Shown here one piece after another: positions 12,812 through 23,739 of a stretch of DNA of 64,000 nucleotides. Below the pieces are notes generated by a model. The model saw only the letters and a program-made list of their open reading frames with translations. It was not told where the DNA came from and did no database searches. This stretch comes from Owenia fusiformis. Lineage: Eukaryota > Annelida > Polychaeta > Sabellida > Oweniidae. The stretch covers positions 24,786,822 through 24,850,821 of the forward strand of contig CAIIXF020000008.1 in NCBI GenBank assembly GCA_903813345.2, written 5' to 3'. Position 1 is the first letter of the stretch, and each line of letters opens with the position of its first letter. The translations under genes and the position numbers were made by a program.

Positions 12812-14457
12812 CACTGTTGCTCATAAATATGGAATATTTTATAGATACGAACTGTTCGATGGAATTTATACAAAATGATATCATTTTGAAGAAAATTTGT
12901 AATGTGTTTTCATTCCCTCATCAGTTTTGCATATAAAACTGATTGGTATGAAAAGTTAAAACATTTATGGTTGATTAAACTTGCATTCACTCAGGTGACC
13001 CCATGACCTCATGATATTGGTAACTTGAAAGAGGTGTCCAAATCTTAGTTTTTAACCATTGTGCACATTTTATAAAGATTTAATTTAGAGTTGGAAGAGT
13101 TTTTAGAAGGCACGCCCCCTAAAATAAGCGAAAAAGAGCATGGCAGGTCAAAGGGATGGTGCTCTCTGGCATGAAACAAACTACCATTGCCAAGACCATA
13201 GGGGTATGTCAGGAACAGTCTCTAAAATTCTGCAGTGGTACCAAAAGCACTGAAATGTGACTCCAGGTCACAGCAAAAGTAGGCCTAGATAGAAAAATGT
13301 AAGAAAAGACCACCACCTGCTGCATTTATGTCATCAAAATCGCTTTAAGTCAATCAGTAGTCTATGAGATGAATGGCTGTCTCACCTCAAAACCTGTGTT
13401 CCAGAGCTATCGACAACCAGTGATTTCTTTAGTACGGATGTAAGGCCATGAGACCTTTAAAGAAACCACAGCTGACTGATCATAACAAAGAAAGGTGCCT
13501 TCAATGGGCAGGAAAGCACCAAAACGTAAGACCTAATCTTTGGTGTCATATGACAGCATGTGAAGAAATAAGATGTGTCCTCCACAAAGTTGATATTTGT
13601 GTTCGTTTCTGTCGTAGACCAGGGGAAAGAGACAATAAGGACACTTAATGATGTGTCAGTCCACAAATTCGACCCTATTTATGTTTGGAGCAGTATTACA
13701 GAGGTTCTTTGGAGCAGTACTACAGAAATTGCACCCCCTTGGTGATTCCCAAACATAATTTCAGAGTAAATTGACCTTTTGGACCTCCATCAAGTACCAC
13801 ATGTAAACAGAGTGTTTTGGGGCAACATTCAACTGCAGAATGATCAAGCTGTTGCATATGCTAGTGGCATCATGTTGGATTACATCAGGGCAGGCAATGT
13901 GGACCAGCTACCATGGGCACAAACGTCAGCCAATCAGGTTAATGCAGAGCAAATATGGGACGACCTTGGTAATGAGATTCGTGACTTGGACCCCAACCTC
14001 AAAACTTAGACACGTTACGCACTCCTCAGATTGAGGAATGGGGCCTTATTTCACTAGAAAGGTCAGATGTTTCATTCAATGCTGGTCCCGTAGGGTTGAT
14101 GCTCCGATTGCAGCACAAAGAGGACATAACGCATATAAGTGCTATCGTTTGATAGAGGACATTTCAATCTTCATGACCAGATGTTTATTTTGTTTGCTCT
14201 GTTTTACATGACGATTTGGATCGGGGTGTTTTGAAAATGCAAAAATTCTTAGCGTACCCCTGTTTAAATAATAGTAATTTTCTAAACTTAATTGTGAATA
14301 TTTTTTCCCCCAAAAATGTTGATTTGTAGATAAAATATGTGGTTATGATTTGCCCAGAAAATAAATGTCTAAACCGCCTCCAAATAAATGTTCTCTTACT
14401 CCAAAATTTGAATTCTGAGCTGCCAAATCTAATATTCCATATTTATGAGCAACAGTG
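12812..14457 (+). mobile_element. Tc1-like transposon with decayed transposase
   Basis: Perfect 27-bp inverted ends (CACTGTTGCTCATAAATATG...) at 12812-12838 and 14431-14457, bordered by TA (12810-12811 and 14458-14459). The plus strand still shows transposase pieces in broken frames. A helix-turn-helix region reads MKQTTIAKTIGV and ILQWYQKH (about 13155-13255). A central block reads LTDHNKERCLQWAGKH ending RRPGERDN (13470-13635). A C-terminal block reads LQNDQAV...LPWAQTSANQVNAEQIWDDLG (13830-13970), corresponding to the second and third catalytic acidic regions of Tc1 enzymes with changed residues. Dead copy. Confidence 0.9.
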
Positions 14458-14459
14458 TA

Positions 14460-15639
14460 ATGTAAACCTATATTGAGATGACATACATCTCTCATTGGTC
14501 AAAAGTCGACAAGCAAATCATGTCATCAATGGTGGTTTCAAAATTTTCGAAATACTCTTCGAATAATATTATGTTCATTTCTGGCATGTTAACCAATATC
14601 ATAGCTTCTCATTTCACATCAAGATAAGGAAAGGTGTACTGAATATGCCTATATCATTTAATCATCCCATCGAAGTGTAGTATTTGATAACTAGCCAATG
14701 AAATTTCGAACGAACAAAGGTGGTAAGCAAGAGATGTAATTATGCCTGTCATCTTTAAACTCTGGGGCTTTCCCTCCTCTTTGCAAGATCCTTGCTTTAT
14801 TTTAGCAATCTTTACCATAATCTCTCCAATAACAATACATATCATTATTGTGAAAATATGCTGTTACTTTGTTTTGATGTTGCAAATAAGGCATTCTTTA
14901 TGAGAGAATATGAGAATGGTCTGAAGGATGTATTTTCAATTTTCTAAACCCCCCAGGTGCTAATTACATATGTTATATTCAGTATTTCTTACTAGCATTC
15001 AGTGTTTACGGCTAACAGTTAAAAGTCGCGAGCAAGTTCCTGCTGAAATCGCAAGGAATAAAAAGAAGTGGTGGGTATCTTTTGTTGACTTGAATTGTAT
15101 GATGTAAAAAAGTGTTTTCTTTTAATTTTCCTCAATTATTACATGGTATTGAGACTAAAAAAGCAACTGCTGGAAAAAAGTATCACGAGTGGTCGTTCTG
15201 TGGTTCATTATTTGACAATTGAAGTGAGAAATTATAATCTTGAATCTTTATCTATATATTTCTCTAAGTTTATAGGTGAAGGACGACATTGTCCTGTGGT
15301 TGAAATAATGATAGGGTTTCACTTCCTAAAGCTTTATAAAACATTTTATATTTCAATTTTAATCAAATCCCTCAAGGCCCCACTTCTAGCAGGAGCAATA
15401 AAGCAAAGGCCCCGCTAGGCCCCGCTGAAAACATGAGGAGGTCCCGCTGAAATCAGGAGAAAGTGAGTGAATCCTGATTATACCCTGAAAATCTCTCACT
15501 ATTGTACCCAACCTGATCCACTATTGTACCCAGTTTCATGAAAACATTATTTGTTGACACAATTCTCAACCAGAACAACGGCAACGCCAAAGCGTAGCGA
15601 ATCCCATCGAACAGAAATGGATGGCATTTTTACAAATGA
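14460..15639. other. Unassigned DNA
   Basis: No gene recognised. A short GC-richer stretch with GGCCCCGCTGAAA repeats lies near 15408-15460. Confidence 0.4.
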
Positions 15640-16690
15640 AATACACAGCAAATATCATAAAAACACACCAGAAAGGCCACCATTTTCAAAATGGTTGCTC
15701 ACTAGCCAAGTTGTCATCAGAAGAAATAATATGCTTTTAAGTAGCCACCTATAAATTTTTTGAAAAATCGCACACATGTACTTGTAAAATAACACACATA
15801 AAAATGGTGGCCATTTTTCAAAATGGCCGACTACACCCCAAAGTTTTATTAGACAATGTGCCATGCTTAGAGTATTCACATATCAAATATGAACAAAATC
15901 GCTCCACTACTTTTCAAGTTATAGTAAAAAATGTAAAAATGACAGCCATTTTTTAAAATGGCCGCCTACTATCTGAAGTGTCATGAGACAGTGTGCAATG
16001 CTCGTAAGTATTCACATATCAAATATGAACAAAATCGCTTCACTACTTTTCAAGTTATAGTAAAAAACGTAAAAATGGTGGCCATTTTTCAAAATGGCCG
16101 CCTACTACCTAAAGTGTCATTAGACAGTGTGCCATGCTTTTAGTATTCACATACCAAATATAAACAAAATCGCTCCACTACTTTTCGAGTTATAGTAAAA
16201 TACTTTCTACCAAAAGTGTCATAGGACAGTATGCCATGCTTATAGTATTCACATACCAAATATGAAAATGGCCGCCTTGTGCCAAAAGTGTCATAGGACA
16301 GTGTGCCATGCTTATAGTATTCACATACCAAATATGAACAAAATCGCTCCACTACTTTTCGAGTTATAGTAAAATACATTAAAATGGCGGCCATTTTTCA
16401 AAATTTTTTTTCAAAATGGCCACCTTGTACCAAAAGTGTCATAGGACAGTGTGCCATGCTTATAGTATTCACATACCAAATATGAACAAAATCGCTCCAC
16501 TACTTTTCGAGTTATAGTAAAATACGTTAAAATGGCGGCCATTTTTCAAAATGGCCACCTTCTACCAAAAGTGTCTTTAGACAGTGATCAATGTTTATAG
16601 TATTCACATACAAAATATGAACAAAATCGCTCCACTACTTTTCGAGTTACAGCAAAAATCGTAAAATAACGAGTAAAGGCCGCCATTTTT
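15640..16690. repeat. ~135-bp satellite with AAAATGGCGGCCATTTT cores
   Basis: The marker GACAGTGTGCCATGCTT recurs near 15856, 15991, 16127, 16229, 16301, 16450 and 16583, so the basic period is about 135 bp with shortened units. Each unit carries ACAAAATCGCTCCACTACTTTT, GAGTTATAGTAAAA and a palindromic AAAATGG-GCCATTTTTCAAAATGGCC block. Non-coding. Confidence 0.85.
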
Positions 16691-17070
16691 CAAGATGGCT
16701 GCCATGTGCTTTTTTAATATCTACATTTGTAGCTTTATTAATGTCCTTTATAATTTTCTTACACTAAAAACTTATTGCTATTACAGTTTTACATATTGCA
16801 TCTAAATTACTGTAAAATCGGCACTAAAATGGCCGCCATTTTGAAATGAGTGGCCATTTTGAAAATCGGCTTTCGAGCAGAACTCCTACCCCCATAGGGT
16901 ATATGTGTACAAAATATGAACAAAATCGGGCCAACGGTATTTGAGTTATTGCCCGGACGGACGGACGGACGGACGGACAGACGGACGGACGTACGTACGG
17001 ACGGACGGACGGAGGCGTTCCCTATATCCCTCCGAACTTCGTTCGATGGGATAAAAATAGGACCCACGGT
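16690..17070. repeat. (GGAC)n tail of the satellite-type repeat
   Basis: Continues with a diverged unit (ATGGCCGCCATTTTGAAATG, ACAAAATCGGGCCAACGG), then a GGAC run at 16954-17012 and the hairpin CCTCCGAACTTCGTTCGATGG. This is the 3' tail style of a dispersed element. Confidence 0.7.
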
Positions 17071-17119
17071 CCTGTGCTCACACAGTTTGGAACCTTCAGA
17101 GGAATGTATATCCTGACTT

Positions 17120-18035
17120 TAAAACAAAAATATTGATTTGGATTTGTAGTCTCGAACTTGACAAACTTGAGAAATAAACTTTGATAGCACAGTTGTGTGA
17201 CCTAGTTTGATGACCTTTGACCTTGAAAATTTTACTTATTCAGAGCTCAGTAAGGTCTTTTGTGATTAAGCTGACCAAAATTTACATCCAAAAATCAATT
17301 TGAAAAATCAACTATTTTGACCTTTCGAAGGTCACTGAAGGTCGAGTAAAGGTCAAATCCTAAAACTAATGTCAGATTTGAGATCCTGGCAACTTGTAGA
17401 TGATTTTCAAAAAAATTTGGTCAAATTGAAGCAAGTTGAAAAATAACTTATTTTTACTGTTTTTTGACGTCAAATATCTCAAAAACAGTAAAAATTTGAT
17501 GCTGACATATATTGAGCAATATGTAGGGAATGCTTAAATCTAGTTATGATGTAATTCATTGCAAGAAATGATCAAGTATAAGGCAAACTTTGAGAAACTT
17601 GTCAATCACAAAACCTGCCATTGACTTTATACATGAGAAAGTTTCCTGAAAATGACTAAGTCCTACTTTTTGTCAAATTTTATAGAGTAAACACCAAAAA
17701 CTGTAATTCCAAGAGCTTTGAAATCTTCAGAGGACATAAGTTGCATATACAGCAACTACTAAAAGTTATTTGAAAGTTCTACTTCAACAAAGTGTCTCGA
17801 ATATACAGAAAATTTGACTTTTTGACGTCAAAATCGGCAATTTCTCGGAAACCGGGCGAACTTGGGAAATGGCGATGATAGGTCAAATAGGCATTATGGA
17901 TATGCATAAAATGAATGTGGAAATGACTCAATCCGAATAGCAGTTTTAATTTGTGCGGCCAATGTTGACAGACGGACGGACGGACGGACGGACCAATGGA
18001 CGGACGCCTGGTCGATCCCATAGGCTCACTGTGTG
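17120..18035. repeat. Dispersed repeat with AAGGTCA block and (GGAC)n tail
   Basis: 17320-17450 is a single copy of the unit that is tandem at 26930-27720 (AGTCAGATTTGAGAT, TGTAGATGATTTTCAAA, TTGAAGCAAGTTGAAAAA). The end is a GACGGACGGACGGACGGAC run (17970-18000) and the hairpin GGCTCACTGTGTGAGCC (18021-18037). Non-coding. Confidence 0.65.
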
Positions 18036-18116
18036 AGCCAAAAACAGCAAATACCGTCAGAAAAATGTTCAGTAATACTATTTTTGTCTCAAACTCCTGT
18101 TGCCAGCTTGCATACT

Positions 18117-18570
18117 CGCTCACTCACCCATCCAGACACTCACTCACCCATCCACCCACTCACTCACTCACCCACCTACTAGCTCACTCACGCACTCAAT
18201 TTTTACCATCCTTCCTTGCTTACTTCCTTCTATATGCTTACTTCATGCTTTGCTCACTTCCTTCCTACTTCCTTTATTCATTCATGCCCAACTTCTTTCC
18301 ACCTTCCTCCCTCCTTTTCTTCCTTCCTTCCTCCTTTCTTTTTTTCTAACTTCTTTCCATACTTCTTTCCTCCCTCCCTTCCTACCTTCCTACCTTCTTT
18401 CCTTACTCACTTACTTCCTTCCGTTCTTCGATTCTCTCTTCCTTCTTACTTAATCCTTACCCTTCCTTCTTCTCCCTTCTCCTCCTTTCCTACCCTCCTT
18501 CCTTACTCCCTTACATCCTTCCTTTGTTCCTTCATACTTGCTCTCTTACCTTCTTCCTTTTTTCTTTCCG
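18117..18570. repeat. Degenerate CTCA/CTTC tetranucleotide tract
   Basis: CACTCACTCACCCATCC units pass into CTTCCTTCCTACC-type polypyrimidine sequence. It continues beyond the inserted element at 18880-19110. Spurious Ser/Leu/Phe-rich frames overlie it. Confidence 0.8.
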
Positions 18571-18711
18571 CAAGGCCCATAGCCAGTATTTGCCAAGGGG
18601 GGTTCACTTTTTGAAAAATTCCAGGAGGGTTCACTTGTGACAATTTCGGTCCAAAAATGGCCAAAATCACTTAAAAAGTGTTGCAAACTGCATGATTTTG
18701 AAAGATTTTTG

Positions 18712-18754
<43 letters not shown>

Positions 18755-18869
18755 GGGGGGGGGGGGGGGGGGGGGGTGTGGGGGGGTGGGGGGGTTGGGG
18801 TGGGGGCTGGGGGGGGGGGGGGGGTGGGTGTTCGCTCAAACCCATCGAACCCTCCTGGCTTCGGGCCTG
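18571..18869. mobile_element. CAGGCCC-type element with poly-G tract
   Basis: Left end CAAGGCCCATAGCCAG and right end CCTGGCTTCGGGCCTG, with near-matching TTCCG/TTCCC flanks. It shares GGTTCACTTTTTGAAAAATT and CATGATTTTGAAAGATTTTTGACC sequence, inverted, with the copy at 4506. A pure G-run spans 18715-18753 and G-rich DNA continues to about 18833. It sits inside polypyrimidine DNA. Confidence 0.75.
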
Positions 18870-19110
18870 TTCCCCACTAACTTCTATCTTTTACTAACTC
18901 CCTTCCTTCCTTATACCTTTTTCTTTTTTCCTTACTAGTACTTATTTCCTCACCTTCTTCCTTCCATCCTTTTTGCTTACTACTATTACTTCCACTGTCA
19001 ATTCCTCAATTACTTTCCCTATTCCTTCCTTACTTGCTTGCTTTATTACTTCTTTGCTTGCATACTTACTTCTTTGTCTGCTTGCTTTCTTGCTTGCTTG
19101 ATTACTTACT
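18870..19110. repeat. Polypyrimidine CTTC/CTTG tract, right part
   Basis: Continuation of the tetranucleotide tract after the inserted element, shading into CTTGCTTGCTTTATTAC. Confidence 0.75.
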
Positions 19111-19289
19111 TGTGGCAAGTAGGAATACATATTTTGATAAAAACCTGCAAACGAACAAGGAAAGAATGGACGGATGTCATTTGTTGCTGCTGCATTAGTG
19201 TCTTCATTTGTTGTCTTCTTTTTTTGTATTGAATGTCTTGTCTTTTGATAATGATGTAAAAAATTATCCTTTCTTCTTCTTCTGAAAAA

Positions 19290-19715
19290 TTAATGAACAA
19301 ACGGACGGATGGGCGGATGGACAAACGCATGAAGAAAGATAGAAGAAAAGAAATTGCAAATGTGTGCATGAACGGACACAGAAATGAACGCAAAAAGCAT
19401 TTCCGAGCAAAAAACATGAACGAACACACGAATGAACGTAAAAAGCATTTACGAACAAAAAATGGATGCACGAATAAATAAATCCACTGCCAGACGATTG
19501 TGCGCAAAAACGACTGAACGAACGCACGCAAGTAAGGACGAATGGATGGTTGGACAAACGCATGCACTCACGAAAGAACAGTCAAATGAATGCAAGCATA
19601 CACAAATGAATAGCCGGATGAACGCACGCATGACAAATGGATGGTCGGATGGTCCAACGCATGATCATACGAATGGACGAACGTATGTATGCACTAACGT
19701 TCGGATGAATGAACA
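19290..19715. repeat. Degenerate tetranucleotide tract (GACG/AACG/CATG)
   Basis: Reads as drifting 4-mers (AACGAACGCACG, GGATGGTCGGATGG, CATGAACGAACACACG) over about 425 bp. It keeps several frames open on both strands by composition alone, producing spurious 60-150-codon frames. Confidence 0.75.
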
Positions 19716-19873
19716 CAGCGGGAACTTGCTTGTGACCTTTAAATCATAGCAGCGAGCTTTGGATACAACCCATGCCTTTTATTGTTGGCAATGAATTTGG
19801 AAATACTGGTTGCCATTAGGGCAATGGACTGATTGCCAGTCTGCAAACTGTGACAATCATATTCTTCAAATTG

Positions 19874-21002
19874 TAAAGCTACGTTCACATCAACGGCGAA
19901 TGCCACGCTTTAAATCGGCGAGCAAAGCGGCACCAAAGCATGGCGCTTTGAAGGGACTTGTAAAGCGGCACCAAAGCGTAACAAAGCTTGATTACAGCGT
20001 CGGGGTCGTAATAGGTCGTAGAAAAGCTCGAAGTAAAGCGAGATGTTCGGCAAGAGCGCCAAAAATGTTTTAACTGTTTAAAAATTTTGGGCGCTCCATT
20101 ACGAATTGATTAAAGCGCCTAGACCGTATCAAAGCTTAACAAACCGTAACAAAGCTCAGCAAAGCTTGACCCAAAGCGTAGGAAAGCTTAACAGAGCTTG
20201 GTTCAAAGCGGGGATCCCAGTCTCTTCACGGTCTGTTACCACTTGACACGCTTCATTTAGATGTCTCAAGCTTTGCTACGATCTAGCATGAAGATCTGAC
20301 ACAAGGTCAGACGCTTTCATCAATATCTGACACACTTTGTTACGCTTTCATGAAGGACTCTCAAGCTTTTTAACGAATTGAGACGCTTTAATCAAAGGTC
20401 ATGATCTGGTCCATCTGGAAACTCTGGATCTTGTTGTTCTGCCATCGTCTTCTCGAGTCACAGATGCAATGGATCTTATAGATCTGCTGCATCTTTATAC
20501 AGCCATTTGATCAAAAGCGTCATGATAAAGGCGATCTCGAAAATGCACAACAGAGCTTAGCAATCGTATCAGAGCCTGATTAAAGCGTCATTATCGCATC
20601 AGAGCGTAATAATGCTTACCAAAGCTTATCAAAGCGTAATTTTAAGCGTAACAAAGCCTGGTCGAAGCGGGATCATAGCGTGAGGAACCGTAACAAGTCA
20701 GGAAATCAGAGCGTATCAGAGCTTATCAGAGCGTAACATTACTTAGGAGATCGTGATATTTTTGGAAAAGTAAACATAAATGACAGCGCTTTGCTCGCCG
20801 ATTTAAAGCGTGGCATTCGCCGTTGGTGTGAAAGTAGCTTTAAAAATGTTTGGCGCTCTTGCCGAATATCCCGCTTTACTCCGAGATTTTCTACGATCTA
20901 TTACGACCCCGACGCTTTAATCAAGCTTTGTTACGCTTTGGTGCCGCTTAACAAGCCGCTTTAAAGCGCCATCAAAGCGCCGTTGGTGTGAACGTAGCTT
21001 TA
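19874..21002. mobile_element. TAAAGCTACGTTCACA-ended foldback element
   Basis: Arms of about 220 bp (19874-20090 and 20770-21002) begin TAAAGCTACGTTCACATCAA and contain CGAATGCCACGCTTTAAATC on both sides. The core is dense in AAAGC(G/T) motifs in both orientations. TA borders could be a Tc1/mariner-type target but are also part of the palindrome. The 87-codon frame at 19810-20073 is a shadow. Confidence 0.7.
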
Positions 21003-21559
21003 GAGTAGAGAATCCTGGTTGAATTCAGAATGAGGTGATAACAATCATTTTACAGTTACCAAGCTCCATTCCCTTTTGTTACGCACACAATCAAAGTTAT
21101 AAACATTTTCTAACATCATGAGTGATTGTTCTCAGATCACACACAACTTAATAATGACCGCAGAGTCTGATTTTCTTGTTTCCGCCAAGTAGAAAAAGAC
21201 ATTACATTCTGTTTAATCTATCAATCCACTTATTGCAAAATGAAACTTCTTTTTAATCAAAAGCGAAACTTAATGAAAATGAAAAACAATGAAGTGTAAA
21301 TCTAATAAAAAGGTGTAATCAGGTATTAAATAATTTTCTTCAGATCATTCCTGATGTCTATTTAATACAGTTTCATTATCTTTACCCTGTCCTTTGCTAA
21401 TTGATTTCTGAGCTTACCAGCAAAATATTATTGTCACAATAACCACTACAAAACGTTAATTAAAGTCATACTTCATATCTCAAGCTAAGCTTGCATTCTC
21501 AGACTACTGGCTCTCAGAATAACAGTAATCACATGACTTAAACACATTTTGTTTGTGCA
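21003..21559. other. Unassigned AT-rich DNA
   Basis: No gene or repeat recognised. Confidence 0.4.
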
Positions 21560-21779
21560 AATATACACTTTGCTGGAAAAAATTTGCGTGTATGATAAAA
21601 TGTCACGCATTATGTTGATATTTAAAAAATTTGCCGATACGATAAAAAAACATATTCCGTTCTGACTTTTCACGCGAATTCTGTATATATTACGCAATTG
21701 CTTCGAAATGCAGTTTTTCAAAGAATTTATGGCCAGGGGGTTGCCTGAACCCACGAACTCCCCCTGGCTACAGGCCTGT
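21560..21779. repeat. Chimeric fragment of two CAG-ended families
   Basis: 21560-21725 resembles the TGTCACGC-rich interior of the CAGGCCTGTCAAC family. 21730-21779 is the terminus CCAGGGGG...CCCCCTGGCTACAGGCCTG of the CAGGCCCGTAGCC family. No left terminus found. Confidence 0.55.
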
Positions 21780-21781
21780 CT

Positions 21782-22797
21782 ATTGGTGTAGATGAAAGAT
21801 CATTTTCTTTTAAGATCTCGCCTCTCAAGTCAGAGTTTCATAACAAATACAGGTAATGTGCTTAAAAGCACAGAGTTATCTTTTTTACTACTAATTACAA
21901 TATCATCTAAAATATATGTTTTGGTACAGGAATATAATGTGAGCCTTTAATGGAAGAGTATAAATATATCTCTTACGACAGTTTAGCTAGCAATATCTCA
22001 AAGCTAGCAGTCTATAGCCATCGTAGATCAATAAACTTTGGATTTAGATAAAGGGTTCATTTCCTTGGGTAATCTCGAGGGAATACTCCGTAACGTTAAG
22101 CACACAGAGCTGATTGACTAATCATGCCTTATTTAATCCCAATTTGTATAGGAAGATCTGAGATAACCAAACATCAGAAAACACATGTCTCTTATGCCTT
22201 AACAACCCCCTAGTGTCTGTAATATCTTACAGCCGAGTGGAGTAAATTAAATCAACTTTAATTGGCTATTTTCTCTATTGTGACTTACAATGTCATTTTG
22301 TCTCAAAGGGACCCATCTTTACGCATGCAAACTCTTATTCAATCATAACCCTAACAAAGATTTATCAGACATTCTTAACCATGTGACCAGAGCTATGATG
22401 TAAAAAATGGAACAAAGATACCCAAATGGATAACCTTGTCTACAAAACATCATTCAATAATCCAGAGTCATTCTATTTCATTTAATATCATAATTTGATG
22501 ACACTTTCATCTGATTTTTTTAAAAGGTCATAACACATAAGAGAGACCTACTGGACCACTAAGTAGAGAAAAGTTAACCAAAGTTGACATTTTTTGCCGC
22601 TGGAGCAAACTAATCATAGATGTGTTATCATTTATTCCTCATGTGACAGCGGGCGTCTTTTATAATCAGTTCTGTAAAAATTGACTTTTGGTAAATTGGC
22701 TTGTTCAACAAGATATCATATCAGTTAAAATTAAACAGGTATTCTTATTAAATGTATGAAATATATTTAAACATTGATTATCTTCTATGATTGTTGC
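21782..22797. other. Unassigned AT-rich DNA
   Basis: No gene or repeat recognised. Confidence 0.4.
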
Positions 22798-22803
22798 AAC
22801 ATG

Positions 22804-23733
22804 CAGACTTGCCAACCTCCCATTTTTTTACCGGAATCTCCCGTAAAATGTTTGTTTTTCCGTAAAAAATAACAAAACTCCCGTACCGTTTTCTCCCATA
22901 GCAGCCCTTCTTTCTTTTGCTTTCAGTTTCACAGCCAGGAAAATGAATAAATTTTTTGTAATGTAAAAACTGAGCAAACCGACCCTCATACTACTTGTTT
23001 TGGCCCAACTTTCATGTAAATAAGCAATTCGATCATCAACCTTATGCTCAATAATATTTGTCATATTGTTTTGTTTTCCGATTGCATTTAACTAAACCTT
23101 ATTCTTAATGTCACAGATTCACGTATAAATCGGCCACATCATTGAGAACGGGATGGAAATGATAAGAACTACTTATAGTGTCCATGCTTTGGTTTGGTAA
23201 GATCGGTGGTAGGACCCCCCATATACATTTTATGTATGTTTAATCAGTTTCTTGAGAATAATAAAATCTGCTCCTCTTGTTTTTTCAAAAATCTACCACT
23301 AAATTTCATAAAACAGTTTTTCAAAAATCTCCCGAAAAAAATCCTGTTTTTTCAAAAATCTCCCGCAAAAACTACCACTTCTGTTGGAATTTACTGCAAA
23401 AACTATTGCTTTTTTAGAAAAAAAACTGGAGATAATCCTCTTTTTTTACAAAAATCGTCCGCAAAAACTAACGTTTTATTTCAAATCTACCATAAGAACT
23501 CCCGTTTTTTCTCAAAATCTACTGCAAAAACTACAGTTTTTTCAAAATATGCATTTTTTTTCAAAATCTACGTAAAAACTACAGTTTTTCCAAAAATCTA
23601 CCAGCAAAACTACCAGATTTAAAAAAAAAAAAAATCCCGCAAACACTACCGGATTTTAAAAAAATCTCCCATAAAAGTACCACAACTTTTTGAAAATATC
23701 CCGCAAATTTTTCATTTTAGGTTGGCAAGTCTG
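22804..23733. mobile_element. CAGACTTGCCAACCT-ended element with internal repeats
   Basis: Ends CAGACTTGCCAACCTCCC and AGGTTGGCAAGTCTG, flanked by the 6-bp duplication AACATG (22798-22803 and 23734-23739). The right half is a run of drifting 40-50-bp units (TTTTTTCAAAAATCTCCCGC, AAAAACTACC). The 142-codon frame across it is a translation of those repeats. Terminus and duplication length resemble the CAGGCCTGTCAAC family. Confidence 0.85.
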
Positions 23734-23739
23734 AACATG

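Noticed and set aside
16807-17116. Frames with repeated Arg-Pro-Ser-Val or Asp-Gly-Arg-Thr
   Set aside because: Translations of the GGAC microsatellite tail.
18216-18897. Long Ser/Phe/Leu- and Pro- or Gly-rich frames
   Set aside because: They read through the polypyrimidine tract and the poly-G run; low-complexity artefacts.
23194-23622. 142-codon frame in the 23-kb element
   Set aside because: Composed of drifting internal repeats of a transposon bounded by AACATG duplications; no domain.
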